Source of the DNA: Chiayiivirga flava
GTDB taxonomy: Bacteria; Pseudomonadota; Gammaproteobacteria; Xanthomonadales; Xanthomonadaceae
DNA: 64,000 nucleotides
Assembly (NCBI RefSeq): GCF_014202825.1
Contig: NZ_JACHHP010000001.1
Span: forward strand, 434,001 to 498,000
Direction: 5' to 3'
Shown here: one piece after another, positions 15,870 to 25,013 of the stretch
Layout: each line of letters starts with the position of its first letter
How positions within the stretch are numbered: position 1 is the first letter of the stretch
The notes under the pieces: model-generated
Told to the model about the DNA's origin: nothing
The model's database searches: none
The model's input: the letters and a program-made list of their open reading frames with translations, nothing else
Position numbers and translations under genes: made by a program

Positions 15870-16346
15870 ATGGAATGGATGAAGGATGCTTCCGAGGTAC
15901 TTGGCAACCTCGCTCTTCTGGCGGGTGCGGTGGGCGGTGGCTGGTTTGCGTGGCACGAACATCGAAAGAGACGGGCGTTTTCCGCGATCCTCGAAGTGCG
16001 GGCGGATGCGAAATTCATCGACATCGGCGATTCCACCGCGTTGTCCGTGGCCCTGGAGATAAGAAACATCGGCGCGTCGCGCACCACGCCGAGGGCGATA
16101 CGCTTGCGCGTGTTCTCGCTGGCCGTCGTCAACGGCAAGTTCGAAACCACACCGCTCCACGACACGGCCCTTGCCGTGTCGCACGACGGCATCACACCGA
16201 ACAACATGTTCGTGGACAGCGGCGAGGCGATCTTCCGTTCGGAATCGATCGCCGTTCCGCGCGAGGTTCGCGCCGTGAAGGTGGAGGTGCTGGTGAACTA
16301 CGATGCCGAGTATCGGTCCTATCGGGACTTCGTTTTTTCCAGGTAG
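15870..16346 (+). CDS. Small membrane-anchored protein of unknown function
   Basis: 158 residues from ATG 15870 (MEWMKDASEVLGNLALLAGA); ATG 15879 is an alternative. One N-terminal transmembrane segment (about 12-28, GGGWFAWHEHRKRR marks the cytoplasmic edge) is followed by a compact, probably all-beta domain of about 120 residues (VALEIRNIGASRTTPRAIRL, VKVEVLVNYDAEYRSYRDF). The strand-rich segment with a conserved 'NIGxS' turn resembles Ig-like domains seen behind a single TM helix in many uncharacterised proteins. No catalytic motif. It is divergent from the cytochrome gene and convergent with the YciI-like gene. Confidence 0.65.
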   Translation: MEWMKDASEVLGNLALLAGAVGGGWFAWHEHRKRRAFSAILEVRADAKFIDIGDSTALSVALEIRNIGASRTTPRAIRLRVFSLAVVNGKFETTPLHDTALAVSHDGITPNNMFVDSGEAIFRSESIAVPREVRAVKVEVLVNYDAEYRSYRDFVFSR

Positions 16347-16361
16347 TCCGGCGCCGGCACG

Positions 16362-16859
16362 TTAGTCGGACGCCGCGGCCGGCGGCACGATACGCTCGTG
16401 CCAGTCCGGGATCAGTCCGAGGGCGGCGGTGCCGTACCACTCGCGATACTCGGCCACCATCTCGCCGTTGACGATGACCGGATCGGTGTCAGTCAGCGCG
16501 CGCGCGGCGTCGATGCCGTCGACGGCGAAGACGTAGAGTCCGCGCCACCCGGCGGCATCGGCCATGAACGGCCCGGCGAGCACGAGCTGTCCGGCCTCCG
16601 ACCAGCGCGCCATGTTCGCGAAGTGGCCGGCGAACATCGCGTCGCGCTCGGGCCCGTCCGGCACCCGCGTGGGGCCGGTCTTCAGCAGCACGAGGATGTA
16701 CTTGCGCATGCCGCGTGCGTCGGCGCCGAGGCGCTGCGCGAGCGCGGCGTCGTAGCCGGAAGGCGCGGGTTCCGTGGCCGGCGCCTGCGCGGTCGCGCTG
16801 GTGCAGAGGCAGGCCAGCAGGCCTGTAGCGAGGAGGAGGCGTGGCGGCAGTGTGCGCAT
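16362..16859 (-). CDS. Exported YciI-like domain protein
   Basis: 165 residues from ATG 16859. Signal peptide MRTLPPRLLLATGLLACLCT through ATAQA. The rest is a YCII-related ferredoxin-like domain: RKYILVLLKTGP, AMFAGHFANMARWSEAGQLV, LAGPFMAD, LYVFAVDGIDAARAL, and DPVIVNGEMV. The GHFxxM-x-x-x-x-x-x-x-G-x-L-x-x-AGP core is typical; His in GHF is the conserved residue of YciI proteins. Exported YciI-like proteins are found in several Proteobacteria and Bacteroidetes without known substrates. Longer in-frame starts upstream lack signal-like sequence and were rejected. Confidence 0.75.
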   Translation of the reverse strand: MRTLPPRLLLATGLLACLCTSATAQAPATEPAPSGYDAALAQRLGADARGMRKYILVLLKTGPTRVPDGPERDAMFAGHFANMARWSEAGQLVLAGPFMADAAGWRGLYVFAVDGIDAARALTDTDPVIVNGEMVAEYREWYGTAALGLIPDWHERIVPPAAASD

Positions 16860-17250
16860 GGCGGTGCTCGATGGGATGTGCGTCGTGGCGCCGGCCGGTC
16901 GACGCCAAAGTGGTTCGGCGTCGGCGTCGGCGTTGCAGCGGCAGTGTGCGCGTCGCCTTGGCCGGCGGCAATCGTCGCCTCGCAGCATGCCTTCGCTGCG
17001 CGGCATCGCCGCGCGCAGGTCGTCCCCTGCACTGCCCGACTGGCGCCGGTGCTCCCGCGAACGCAGGTGTTCGCCGCGCCACGTCAATGACGCGATCTGC
17101 ACGTCCTGGCTAGACTCCGGCGCAATGGATCGCCTGCACAACCGCGGGCGACACGCGACGCCTTGTTGCTGCCGCTCGGCAGAGACCGGAGACGGGTGGA
17201 TTTAGGCCGTCGCCGCGCGACGCCGCCTGCTTGCGCATCGGAGACTGCAC
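16860..17250. other. 391-bp intergenic region, nothing recognised
   Basis: Lies between the divergent YciI-like (-) and ABM (+) genes and must hold both promoters. I see no conserved gene, repeat or clear structured RNA. The only firm element is GGAGA seven bases before ATG 17251. Confidence 0.5.
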
Positions 17251-17595
17251 ATGAACGCGAAGCACGATTCGTCCACGTCCGGGTTTGCGGTGCTGTACCG
17301 CTGGCGGCTGCATCCTGGGCTGGAAGATTCGTTCGTCCAGGCGTGGTATCGGGTGTCGGAGCGGCTCCGCTCGGAGCGCGGGTCGCTCGGTTCGCGTCTG
17401 CATCGCGGCACGGACGGGCTCTGGTACAGCTATGCGCAGTGGCCGAGCGCGCAGGCGCGGGACGATGCGTTTTCGCTCGGCGCGGTGGACGCGCAGGCCA
17501 GCGAGCAGATGTCGCGGGCGATTGCCGAACGCCTGCCCGAAATCGTGCTCGAACCGGTCGCCGATCTGCTGTTGCCGATGGGCGGCGGCCGCTGA
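17251..17595 (+). CDS. Antibiotic biosynthesis monooxygenase (ABM) fold protein
   Basis: 114 residues. A single dimeric alpha-beta barrel (ABM) domain: GFAVLYRWRLHPGLEDSFVQ, AWYRVSERLRSERGSLGSRL, HRGTDGLWYSYAQWPSAQAR. The YxWxxxPG...F...W opening and the central S-L-H-R-G-x-D-G strand are typical. Members range from quinol monooxygenases to haem-degrading enzymes and stress proteins; nothing here specifies the substrate. GGAGA seven bases upstream supports the start. It appears monocistronic. Confidence 0.7.
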   Translation: MNAKHDSSTSGFAVLYRWRLHPGLEDSFVQAWYRVSERLRSERGSLGSRLHRGTDGLWYSYAQWPSAQARDDAFSLGAVDAQASEQMSRAIAERLPEIVLEPVADLLLPMGGGR

Positions 17596-18012
17596 CGGTT
17601 CGATCCGCGCACCTGTTCTTCGCGTCGCGCGTCATCGCAAGACCTCGGCGCGGCGACGTCTGCCGGCTGGGAATTTCCGCGACAGGTTCCCGTGCCGTCG
17701 AAGCATCCTTCTCCCGCGTGCGCGGTTGAGGTGACGCGGTGGCGGCCTGCCGCGGGATGGCCCCCTCCTGCCTGCCGGCATCCTCCCCCGCTGCGCGGGA
17801 GAGGAAGGTGTCGTTGTGGCGGCGTCGGCTCGTGCCGCGTCGTGCGTCCAGCCCATCGTCGGCATTGCTCGTGCGGGACGTGTCGGCTTGCCGCGGGCGG
17901 ATGTCGTTCGGCCGATGGGGATTGAGGGCGGATGTCGCTGCGTGCATCGACGCCGTTGCGAGCGCCGACGGCAGTCGCCTGACGACCGCGTCCGTCATGC
18001 ACGCGGCTCAGC
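17596..18012. other. Intergenic region with a REP-like repeat
   Basis: Contains a partial CTTCTCCCGC arm near 17709 and the second copy of the dispersed repeat described at 4331. No gene is supported; the sequence between 17815 and 18012 probably includes decayed 5' sequence of the serine-hydrolase remnant. Confidence 0.4.
17761..17808 (-). repeat. Dispersed REP-like intergenic repeat, copy 2
   Basis: Reverse complement reads CTCTCCCGCGCAGCGGGGGA, then GGATGCCGGCAGGCAGGAGG, closely matching the copy at 4331-4374. Confidence 0.6.
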
Positions 18013-18468
18013 GTGTGGTCGCGTTCCGCCGCGAGGCTTCTTCGAAACAGTCGCATTGCGCGCTGGCATTGGGTGCGCGATGCCGCAGGCAACGTGAAGG
18101 GCCAGGGCAATCTCTCGCTCGCGGTCGACGATCTTGCGCGGATCGGCCAGATGGGGTTCGACCGCGGCCGCCACGGCGGCGAGCGCGTGATCGGCGGCGA
18201 CTGGATCGACGCAACGCTGGCGCCGACGGTACCGATCGGCGACACCGATCCGTTCGCCGACCGCTATGGGCGCTTCTGGTACGGCACGACCCATCCGTCG
18301 CGCGGCCAGGAGGTGCATGTTGCGTTCGCATCGGGCAACGGCGGCAACAAGATCTACGTGATCCCCGCGCGGCACATGGTGGTGGCGATCACAAGCCGCG
18401 CCTACGGGCGCGGCTACGGACAGCGGCGCTCGCAGGACATCCTCAGGGCACTGCTTGCGGTGGCGTGA
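18013..18468 (+). pseudogene. 3' remnant of a serine hydrolase (class C beta-lactamase family)
   Basis: The frame from about 18052 to 18468 reads IARWHWVRDAAGNVKGQGNL, SLAVDDLARIGQMGFDRGRH, then WYGTTHPSRGQEVHVAFASG, NGGNKIYVIPARHMVVAITS. This is the C-terminal third of PF00144 serine hydrolases, including the region equivalent to the KTG/HxG box (FASGNGGNKIYV). The N-terminal two thirds, with the catalytic SxxK and YxN motifs, are absent, and the upstream sequence is not coding in any frame I can join. It is therefore an N-terminally deleted remnant. Confidence 0.7.
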
Positions 18469-18583
18469 CGGCAGTGCTGTTCGACCGTGCTCGCCGGCAG
18501 CGCGTGGCGCCGAGCACCTGGCTGATCATCCGCACATGCAGGGACTGACGGTAATGGTGACCACGCACAGGTTGCCGGCGACG

Positions 18584-21500
18584 TTACTCGCTCAGCGCCC
18601 TGCTCGCGCCCTGGACGCTCAACGGGATCGCAGGATCCTCGAAACCGTCGGCGAACATCCCGTACGGCAAGACGGTGTCCGTATCGGTCGCAGCATCGTT
18701 CTCGGGATCCAGCGCGGCAATATCGCCCGGCAATGCCGCCGTCGCAGTGACTGCAATGGTGGTAGCGCCAGCGGCTTCGACGCGTGCAGCGATGTCGAAA
18801 CGCAGAAAGCTGCCATCCGGCAGCGCCGCATCGATCTCGAGAGAACCCGCGCCGGAAGCGTCTGGCGGACAGGTCGCGGTGGAAATATCCGTGCGGCAGT
18901 GCCAGAGAAAATCGCGCAGGGCGGCAGGCTGCATGACGACTAGCTGCACATCGGAAGCGTCGGAGGGTCCGGCGTTGGCCACGATGACGTGATAAGTCAC
19001 CGCGTCACCGTCGAACACGTGTGAGACGCCGTTGTCGATGGCGCTTTGCAGGTCGGCGCCGGGGGGCACCGTCACGACGAACTCGACCGGTGCGGACACG
19101 TTGACGTGCTTGCCGCCCGCAGGTCCGGAGTCGCGCACACGCGCGAGCACCGACGCGGTGCCGCTGCGTCCGCTCAGCGTCAGGACCAGGCTTCCGTCAT
19201 CGCCGATGTCGACGTGACCCTCGCCGAGGACTCCTTCGGGATCGGTTGCCACATCGAGCAGGTAATCGTCGACCTGCTGGCTCGCATCCTCGTCGTCGGG
19301 GCCCGCATCGAACCGGGCGAACGCCGGAATCGTCTGCGCTCCGCTGCTGCCGGCCGCGAACGGCGGCAGTGTCGCCAACGTGAGCGTGGGCGCATCGTTG
19401 ATGTCGGCCACGTCCACGGAGAGCGTGGCGATATCCGACAGTTCGCCTTCGTCATCGGTCGCGCGCGCGGCCACCACGACAGAGCCACCGGCTACACGCG
19501 CGGGACATGCGAGCGTGCCCGGTTGCGTCGCCTCGAGAGTGGCGTCGAATTCGCCATCATGATCGCAATCGACCTCCACTCGCACCACCACATCGCCGGC
19601 GGACGGGCTCTGCGCTGCAACCGCGAGCGATAGCGGCAGGTCCTCCACCGCGTCTTCCGCGAGTGAAACGGTCATGGCCGGTCGCGCATCGAGCACGGTG
19701 ACAGCAACGCTGCCCGTGGCGATACCCGATGCGCCGTCCGACACCTGCACCACGATGGTCTGCGTGCCGGGCGTGTCCGTGGCGCAATCGTGTTCCGGCG
19801 CAGGCTGCGGGCCGGCGTCGAACATGCCATCACCATCGCAGTCGAACCGGTAGGCGAGGTCTGGACTCTCCTCGTCCGTGGCAGCCACGTGGACGCCTAC
19901 GACGCTGCGCTCGTACACCGCTTCCGGCGTGTGCGTGACTGCCTGGATCTGCGGCGGCGCATTGGCGAAGCTTGCGGCCACCGCCAGCGGCGCACGCACG
20001 TCGCGCTCGGTGCGCGGATTCTCCTGGCTGCCGTCGCTCCAGCCGGCGAAATGATGGTGCGCATCGGCCACAGCCTGCACCGGCGTACCGTCGCCACCGT
20101 GCGGCACGGTTTGCTGTGTATCGCCGAGCAACGCGCCATTGGCACCGGCAACGTAGGACACCGTGTAGGTGTCCGACGCGAACGTCACCATGATGGTGCA
20201 GTCCGCCAGCAGCGGGGCGGTCGTGAATGCGGTGTCGATCAGTGTGCCGCTGCAGCCGTCCGCCTGCACGATCGACTGGCCTTCGGGCGGCGTGAGATCG
20301 AACGTGGCAACGGTGCCGTGGTCGGCCCAGTGCACGGTCTCGCTGCCGTTCGCGACGATCGTGACGCGCACCGGCAGGCGATGCAGCCAGGCGGCGCCGG
20401 CGCGCGGATACGTGCCGTCTGCCGAAGCGCTGCCCGGCGCGCCGATCAGCAGCGTCTGCCCGTCGAGCGCCACGGCGTTGCCGTAGCCGTCGCGCACGCG
20501 GCTGTCGGTGGGCTGCAGCGTCCCAATCGGTGCAAATGCCTCGCCGTCGCGGCCGAACAGATACACCGCGCCGGGTGGCGTCTGCTCCGAATAGGGATCG
20601 CGCGTGGCGCCGAGCGCCAGCAGGTGCGGCCCGAGTGCGACGTCGCGTCCGACACTGGCGCCGTCCGGGGCCGAGGCCACGCTCAGGCGCTGCTGCTGCA
20701 CCCAGACCCCGCCGCTGCGACGGAACAGGTAGCCCGCGCCGCTGCGCTGGCCCACGGGCCCGGCCGACAATGCGCCGAGCAGCGCTTCGTCGCCGCGCAA
20801 CGCGACGCCGCTGCCGAGTAAATCTCCCGCCTTCGCATCGTTCGCCGCCAAGCGTGCACGCTGCGGCCACTGGCCGTCGTCGCGTTCGAACACGTAGGCA
20901 GCGCCGGTGTCGGCCATTCCCGGGCTGTCGGCCAGCAGGGCGCCGACCAGCACGGTTTCGCCGTCGAGCGCAACGTCGCTGCCGAAGCGGTTCGCGCTGG
21001 TTTCATCGCTCGCACGCAGCACGGCCTGCTGTTGCCAGACGTCGGCGACGCGTTCGAACACATAGGCGCGGCCGAATGGCGTGGACGCAACGCCCGGCGC
21101 GCCGATCACCACGCGATCAGCCTGCAGCGCCACGGACGTGCCGAACATTTCGTAGGCCCCGACGGGGGTCGCCCGCAGCGTCTGCTGCAGGCTCCAGACG
21201 CCGTTGTTCCGTCGATACACGTAGGCTGCGCCCGCGAGCGTGCCACGCGCGCGTTCGCCCACCACGAGCGTGTCGCCGTCGACGGCGACGTCGCTGCCGA
21301 ACCAGGCGCCGCGCGTCCCCGCCGGCGCCTGCAGCCGCGCTTCCAGGGTCCAGACGGCACCGTCGTGCACAAACACGTACGCCGCGCCTGCGTTCGGCGC
21401 GTCCGATGTGTCGTCGAGCTCCACGCCGACCACGGCCGTGTTGCCGTCGATCGCGACGCTGCGCGCAAAGAAGTCGTTAGCGGGACCGGTGCCGCTGTCG

Positions 21501-22804
21501 ATCTGCGTGCTCGGACTGAACGCATCCGCAGCGTCCACCGCATACGCGTGCACGATGCCGGACTCCGTTCCGGCCGGCCCGAAGGCCGACGGTGCCGCAA
21601 TCAATGCCGCGTCGCCGGACAGTGCCACCGCGCGGCCGAACATCGAAGACGACGACGGCACATCGGCGCGCAGGCGTTCGCGCAGCACCCAGGTGTCACC
21701 GCTGCGGGTATACAGCAGCGCCGAACCGCTGCCGATGCCACCGTCGGTGTCTGCGGGGCAGCCGACCAATGCGAGCGTCGCGGTGTGCGCGAGGCGCGCG
21801 TTGCAAAAGGAATGCACGCTTGTTGGCTTCGGTACAAAAAGCCCCGGGTCGAAATTTGTTCCGTTCCGACGAAAGGATAGGAAACCCTCTTCCTCCAACT
21901 CGGATGCGAGCAGCGTTTCCCCGTTCCACGAGAGCCGATCACCGATCAAACCCGTACTCCCCGGACCGACGAGCCGCTGCGTGTGCTGCCACTGCGCGCC
22001 GTCGTTCGCAAACACGAAGACACCGCCGCGCGGTTGCCCATCCGGATCGCGGAATCCCGGCGCGCCGATGGCCGCGAGTGATCCATCAAGCACGATACTC
22101 GCGCCGAAACGCTGGTTCGGACCGGGCAGGCCTGGCGGAAGCAGGGCCGTCTGCGACCAGCTCTCGCCATTGCGACGAAACTCGATCACGGCGCCGGAGA
22201 CGATCGACTCCACGCGCGTCGAGGGCGCGCCGACGAGCAGCACGTCGCCGTCGACAGCCACCGCGCTGCCGAACCCTGCATTGAATTCGCCCGGGCCACC
22301 GTCGATCCTTGCCTGGCGGCGCCATGCCGCCCCGTCGCGCACGAAGACGTAGACCGCGCCACGATCGGGGCCGGCCGCGGTCGCGGCATCCGGAGCGCTT
22401 ACCACGACGGTGTCGCCGGACACGGCAATCGCCTGGCCGAAGGATTCGACGTCGTCGCTGGGGTCCGGCAGCAGGCGAGCGGTTTCGCTCCAGATGCCGC
22501 CGCTGCGCTGCAGCACCAGCACCGCGCCGCGTGTCCCGTGCGAATAGGCGCCAGTGCTGGCGATGAAGGCGGTGTCGCCGTCGATCGCGAGCGCCGTGCC
22601 GAGTCTGTCGTACTCGGCCCCGCTGCCGCTTGCGTCGGGATTACGCAACGCAACGCCGGGCAGCTCCAATCCGGACACACCACGTTGCAATGCGCGCGAT
22701 TCGTCAGGGACAGGCAGCTGGGTGGCGGCTTCGGAATCGTAGGCCGCGGCCACGAGAAGCACACCGCAAATCAGCCGAGGAACGATGGAGAAAACGGCAA
22801 TCAT
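18584..22804 (-). CDS. Giant exported FG-GAP repeat protein with DGFE tag
   Basis: 1406 residues from ATG 22804 (AGGG six bases upstream; MIAVFSIVPRLICGVLLVAA is the signal peptide). Residues about 60-830 hold roughly thirteen FG-GAP/integrin-alpha-like units, each with FG(S/T)(A/S)VA(L/V)DGD(T/A)(V/L)(L/V)(V/I)GAP...GAAYVF. Next come a divergent InlB B-repeat-like domain (about 860-1000, FAGWSDGSQENPRTERDV), cadherin/Ig-like modules, and a DUF11-like domain (about 1270-1385, YHVIVANAGPSDASDVQLVV). Near the end is MFADGFEDPAIPL, the tag shared with other exported proteins here. Likely a cell-surface or secreted protein; no enzyme motif. An upstream in-frame extension to 23128 crosses the ECF41 promoter and lacks signal features, so it was not used. 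Confidence 0.85.
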   Translation of the reverse strand: MIAVFSIVPRLICGVLLVAAAYDSEAATQLPVPDESRALQRGVSGLELPGVALRNPDASGSGAEYDRLGTALAIDGDTAFIASTGAYSHGTRGAVLVLQRSGGIWSETARLLPDPSDDVESFGQAIAVSGDTVVVSAPDAATAAGPDRGAVYVFVRDGAAWRRQARIDGGPGEFNAGFGSAVAVDGDVLLVGAPSTRVESIVSGAVIEFRRNGESWSQTALLPPGLPGPNQRFGASIVLDGSLAAIGAPGFRDPDGQPRGGVFVFANDGAQWQHTQRLVGPGSTGLIGDRLSWNGETLLASELEEEGFLSFRRNGTNFDPGLFVPKPTSVHSFCNARLAHTATLALVGCPADTDGGIGSGSALLYTRSGDTWVLRERLRADVPSSSSMFGRAVALSGDAALIAAPSAFGPAGTESGIVHAYAVDAADAFSPSTQIDSGTGPANDFFARSVAIDGNTAVVGVELDDTSDAPNAGAAYVFVHDGAVWTLEARLQAPAGTRGAWFGSDVAVDGDTLVVGERARGTLAGAAYVYRRNNGVWSLQQTLRATPVGAYEMFGTSVALQADRVVIGAPGVASTPFGRAYVFERVADVWQQQAVLRASDETSANRFGSDVALDGETVLVGALLADSPGMADTGAAYVFERDDGQWPQRARLAANDAKAGDLLGSGVALRGDEALLGALSAGPVGQRSGAGYLFRRSGGVWVQQQRLSVASAPDGASVGRDVALGPHLLALGATRDPYSEQTPPGAVYLFGRDGEAFAPIGTLQPTDSRVRDGYGNAVALDGQTLLIGAPGSASADGTYPRAGAAWLHRLPVRVTIVANGSETVHWADHGTVATFDLTPPEGQSIVQADGCSGTLIDTAFTTAPLLADCTIMVTFASDTYTVSYVAGANGALLGDTQQTVPHGGDGTPVQAVADAHHHFAGWSDGSQENPRTERDVRAPLAVAASFANAPPQIQAVTHTPEAVYERSVVGVHVAATDEESPDLAYRFDCDGDGMFDAGPQPAPEHDCATDTPGTQTIVVQVSDGASGIATGSVAVTVLDARPAMTVSLAEDAVEDLPLSLAVAAQSPSAGDVVVRVEVDCDHDGEFDATLEATQPGTLACPARVAGGSVVVAARATDDEGELSDIATLSVDVADINDAPTLTLATLPPFAAGSSGAQTIPAFARFDAGPDDEDASQQVDDYLLDVATDPEGVLGEGHVDIGDDGSLVLTLSGRSGTASVLARVRDSGPAGGKHVNVSAPVEFVVTVPPGADLQSAIDNGVSHVFDGDAVTYHVIVANAGPSDASDVQLVVMQPAALRDFLWHCRTDISTATCPPDASGAGSLEIDAALPDGSFLRFDIAARVEAAGATTIAVTATAALPGDIAALDPENDAATDTDTVLPYGMFADGFEDPAIPLSVQGASRALSE

Positions 22805-22984
22805 TACGGACCCTGCGATGCGGTATGCAGACAAGGCGGCCGCATAGTTCGAACGCATTCTGAGTGCCGCGAGCGCACCAGGCAACCCGCAACCGGCAAC
22901 AACCTGCTCGGAAGAGGCAGCGCGATCCGACGAACGAATGGCAAGACCGACGCAACAATCACCGCGGCCTCGTGCAGCGCATCG

Positions 22985-23011
22985 TGTCACAGGCCATCGG
23001 CGTGGATCGTC
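22985..23011 (+). promoter_or_regulatory. ECF41-type sigma-factor promoter
   Basis: TGTCACA at 22985-22991 and CGTC at 23008-23011 are separated by exactly 16 bases, the spacing and sequence of the published ECF41 promoter. It stands 34 bases before the decarboxylase-like gene that precedes an ECF41 sigma factor. Confidence 0.75.
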
Positions 23012-23045
23012 GGACCCGCGAACCCACTCGACGAGCGAGCACGCC

Positions 23046-23480
23046 ATGTCCCGCACCGATGCACCGATCCGCCTCCCCCAGCAGCTTCCCGCCGTGATGC
23101 AACGCCTGATCGCCACGCAGCAGGCCATCGGCGAGGCCGAAACCGATGCGACGCTGCATCACCTCGTGGTGCTGCGCGCCTCGCAGCTCAACCAGTGCGG
23201 CTTCTGCGTGAAGATGCATGCCGCCGAGGCGCGAGCCGGCGGCGAGACCAACGCACGGCTCGACCATCTCGCCGCCTGGCGCCACGTGGGCGACTACAGC
23301 GCACGCGAGCGCGCGGCGCTGGCGTGGACCGAAGCGCTGACGCGGCTCGATCCGGCCGCGGACCTCGCCGCGCTGCGCAGCGAACTGCGCGTCCACTTCG
23401 ACGAGGCCGAACTTGCGGCATTGACCGCCACGATCGCGATGATCAATCTCTGGAACCGTGTCCAGATCGCCAGTCACTGA
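23046..23480 (+). CDS. Carboxymuconolactone decarboxylase / AhpD-like protein, ECF41 partner
   Basis: 144 residues from ATG 23046. An AhpD-like helical domain with the CxxC-x3-H centre, CGFCVKMHA (Cys51, Cys54, His58), preceded by LVVLRASQLNQ and followed by AWRHVGDYSARERAALAWTE, a typical CMD family core. The CxxC gives peroxidase or disulfide-reductase chemistry in AhpD relatives. CMD proteins are the classical genomic partners and main targets of ECF41 sigma factors, as here: the gene is directly upstream of one (1-bp gap) and has the cognate promoter. Probable role: redox or oxidative-stress response. Confidence 0.85.
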   Translation: MSRTDAPIRLPQQLPAVMQRLIATQQAIGEAETDATLHHLVVLRASQLNQCGFCVKMHAAEARAGGETNARLDHLAAWRHVGDYSARERAALAWTEALTRLDPAADLAALRSELRVHFDEAELAALTATIAMINLWNRVQIASH

Positions 23481-23481
23481 C

Positions 23482-24393
23482 ATGCGCGACGCCGTCGATC
23501 GCTTCGAAGCCGCGCGCCCGATGTTGCTCGGGCTCGCCTACCGCTTGCTCGGCTCGCGCGCCGACGCGGAGGATGCGGTGCAGGACACGTTCCTGAAGTG
23601 GCAGTCGAACGAACGCGACGGCGTCGAAAATGCGCAAGCGTGGCTCACCACGGTGTGCACGCGGCACTGCCTGGACCTGCTGCGCGCCGCCGACCGGGCG
23701 CGCGTCGACTACATCGGCACGTGGCTGCCGGAGCCGGTGCAGACGTCCGACGACGATGCCGATCCCGCGCTCGCCACGGCGCTGGATGCATCGCTGACGG
23801 TGGCGTTCCTGCTGGCGCTGCAGCGGCTCACGCCGAAGGAACGCGCGGCGTATCTGCTGCACGACATCTTCGACCGGCCCTACTCCGAGATCGCCGCCAC
23901 GCTCGAACTGCAGGAGCCGGCCTGCCGGCAGCTGGTGACGCGCGCGCGTGAACACGTGGCCACGGCGCGCGTGCGGCAGGCCACACCGCGCGAGCGTCAG
24001 GCGCGCCTGCTCGCGGCGTTCCGCGACGCGATCGCCACCGGGTCCACCGCTCTGCTCGCCGGCCTGCTGCGCGAGGATGTGCGGCTGGCGGCCGACGGCG
24101 GCGGCAAGGTCACGGCCCTGCGCCGCGTCATGCACGGGGCGGAAGTGCACCGCTTCATCGCGGCCGGGCTGCACGCCTGGTGGACACCGGACATGCTGGC
24201 CGACGCCACGCTCAACGCGGCGCCGGGTTTCGTCGTGCGCGAACACGGCGTGGTCACCGCCACGGTGACCTTCGCGTGGGACGACGACGGGCGCGTGGCC
24301 GACATCTTCGTCATGCGCAATCCCGACAAGCTCCGCACCGTGGAGCGATGCGCGATCCCGCCGGCCGCGGGAGCCTGCGTGCAGCCGCACTGA
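23482..24393 (+). CDS. ECF41-family RNA polymerase sigma factor
   Basis: 303 residues from ATG 23482 (a GTG at 23458 would overlap the preceding gene by 23 bp). Region 2 (FEAARPMLLGLAYRLLGS, DAEDAVQDTFLKW) and region 4 (LTPKERAAYLLHDIFDRPYS, EIAATL) are followed by a C-terminal extension of about 130 residues with a SnoaL-like fold (VTALRRVMHGAEVHRFIA). The two ECF41 signature motifs are both present: WLPEP at 81-85 between regions 2 and 4, and DGGGK at 205-209 in the extension. In this family the extension replaces an anti-sigma factor and both stimulates and restrains activity. It is co-transcribed with its CMD partner and likely drives its own operon from the promoter at 22985. Confidence 0.9.
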   Translation: MRDAVDRFEAARPMLLGLAYRLLGSRADAEDAVQDTFLKWQSNERDGVENAQAWLTTVCTRHCLDLLRAADRARVDYIGTWLPEPVQTSDDDADPALATALDASLTVAFLLALQRLTPKERAAYLLHDIFDRPYSEIAATLELQEPACRQLVTRAREHVATARVRQATPRERQARLLAAFRDAIATGSTALLAGLLREDVRLAADGGGKVTALRRVMHGAEVHRFIAAGLHAWWTPDMLADATLNAAPGFVVREHGVVTATVTFAWDDDGRVADIFVMRNPDKLRTVERCAIPPAAGACVQPH

Positions 24394-24627
24394 CGCCCGG
24401 CGCGGGCCATTCGTGCATCGTTCGCGCGGGCCGGCGCGCGATGCGCCGTGCCCTACCTCCCGCCGTCGCCGTGCCGTGCCATCGCCGGCGCGACCGGGGG
24501 GCTGCGTCCTGCGCGATACCGGCCGGACGCGCCGCATGCGGCGGGCGACGCGGTGGCCGTCGACACGTCCGCAACGGCGCCGCGCAACCCATGACCTCCA
24601 GCACCCTGCCACTGCCATCCGTGGCTG

Positions 24628-24642
24628 TAGCATATGTTGCTA
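24628..24642. promoter_or_regulatory. Palindrome overlapping the padR-like start
   Basis: TAGCA-TATGT-TGCTA is a perfect 5+5 inverted repeat with the -10-like TATGTT in its middle; its last base is the A of ATG 24642. Likely the autoregulatory PadR operator overlapping the promoter. If so, the transcript may be leaderless or translation may start at the later ATG 24696. Confidence 0.5.
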
Positions 24643-25013
24643 TGACAGATGTCAAGACCCGTAGCCGGGAGCGCGACAGCACGCTCGACCGCGAAATGAA
24701 GAAGGGATCGGCCGAGCTGATCATCCTGTCGATCGTGGAGGCGCGCGCGCGGCACGGCTACGAGATCAGCAAGCTGATCGAAACGCGCTCGAACGGGCAG
24801 CTCAAGTTCCACGTCGCGTCGCTGTATCCGCTGCTCTATCGCCTGGAAGAACGCGGCTGGCTGCAGGGCCGCTGGGTGGAGAAGGCCGGCGAGCGGCGTC
24901 GGCGCTTCTACTCGCTCACGGCCGCGGGCCGCGCTGCGCTGGCACGCCAGCGCGAAACCTGGAACACCTTCGTCGACGCCATGCGACTCATCACGGACAG
25001 CCACCATGCCTGA
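24642..25013 (+). CDS. PadR family transcriptional regulator
   Basis: 123 residues from ATG 24642. The winged-helix PadR domain is clear: [60 protein letters not shown], then [17 protein letters not shown]. The [12 protein letters not shown] opening and LYPxLxRLExxGW are diagnostic. It overlaps the next gene, an ADOP permease, by 8 bp. PadR-ADOP pairs are common, and the regulator usually represses the permease. A palindrome over the start codon is the probable operator. Alternative starts are ATG 24591 (upstream, no ribosome site) and ATG 24696 (the MKKGS position where many family members begin). Confidence 0.85.
   Translation: MTDVKTRSRERDSTLDREMKKGSAELIILSIVEARARHGYEISKLIETRSNGQLKFHVASLYPLLYRLEERGWLQGRWVEKAGERRRRFYSLTAAGRAALARQRETWNTFVDAMRLITDSHHA

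Noticed and set aside
22805-23128. N-terminal extension of the giant FG-GAP protein up to 23128
   Set aside because: The extension covers the ECF41 promoter and has no signal peptide; ATG 22804 has a ribosome site and a good signal peptide.
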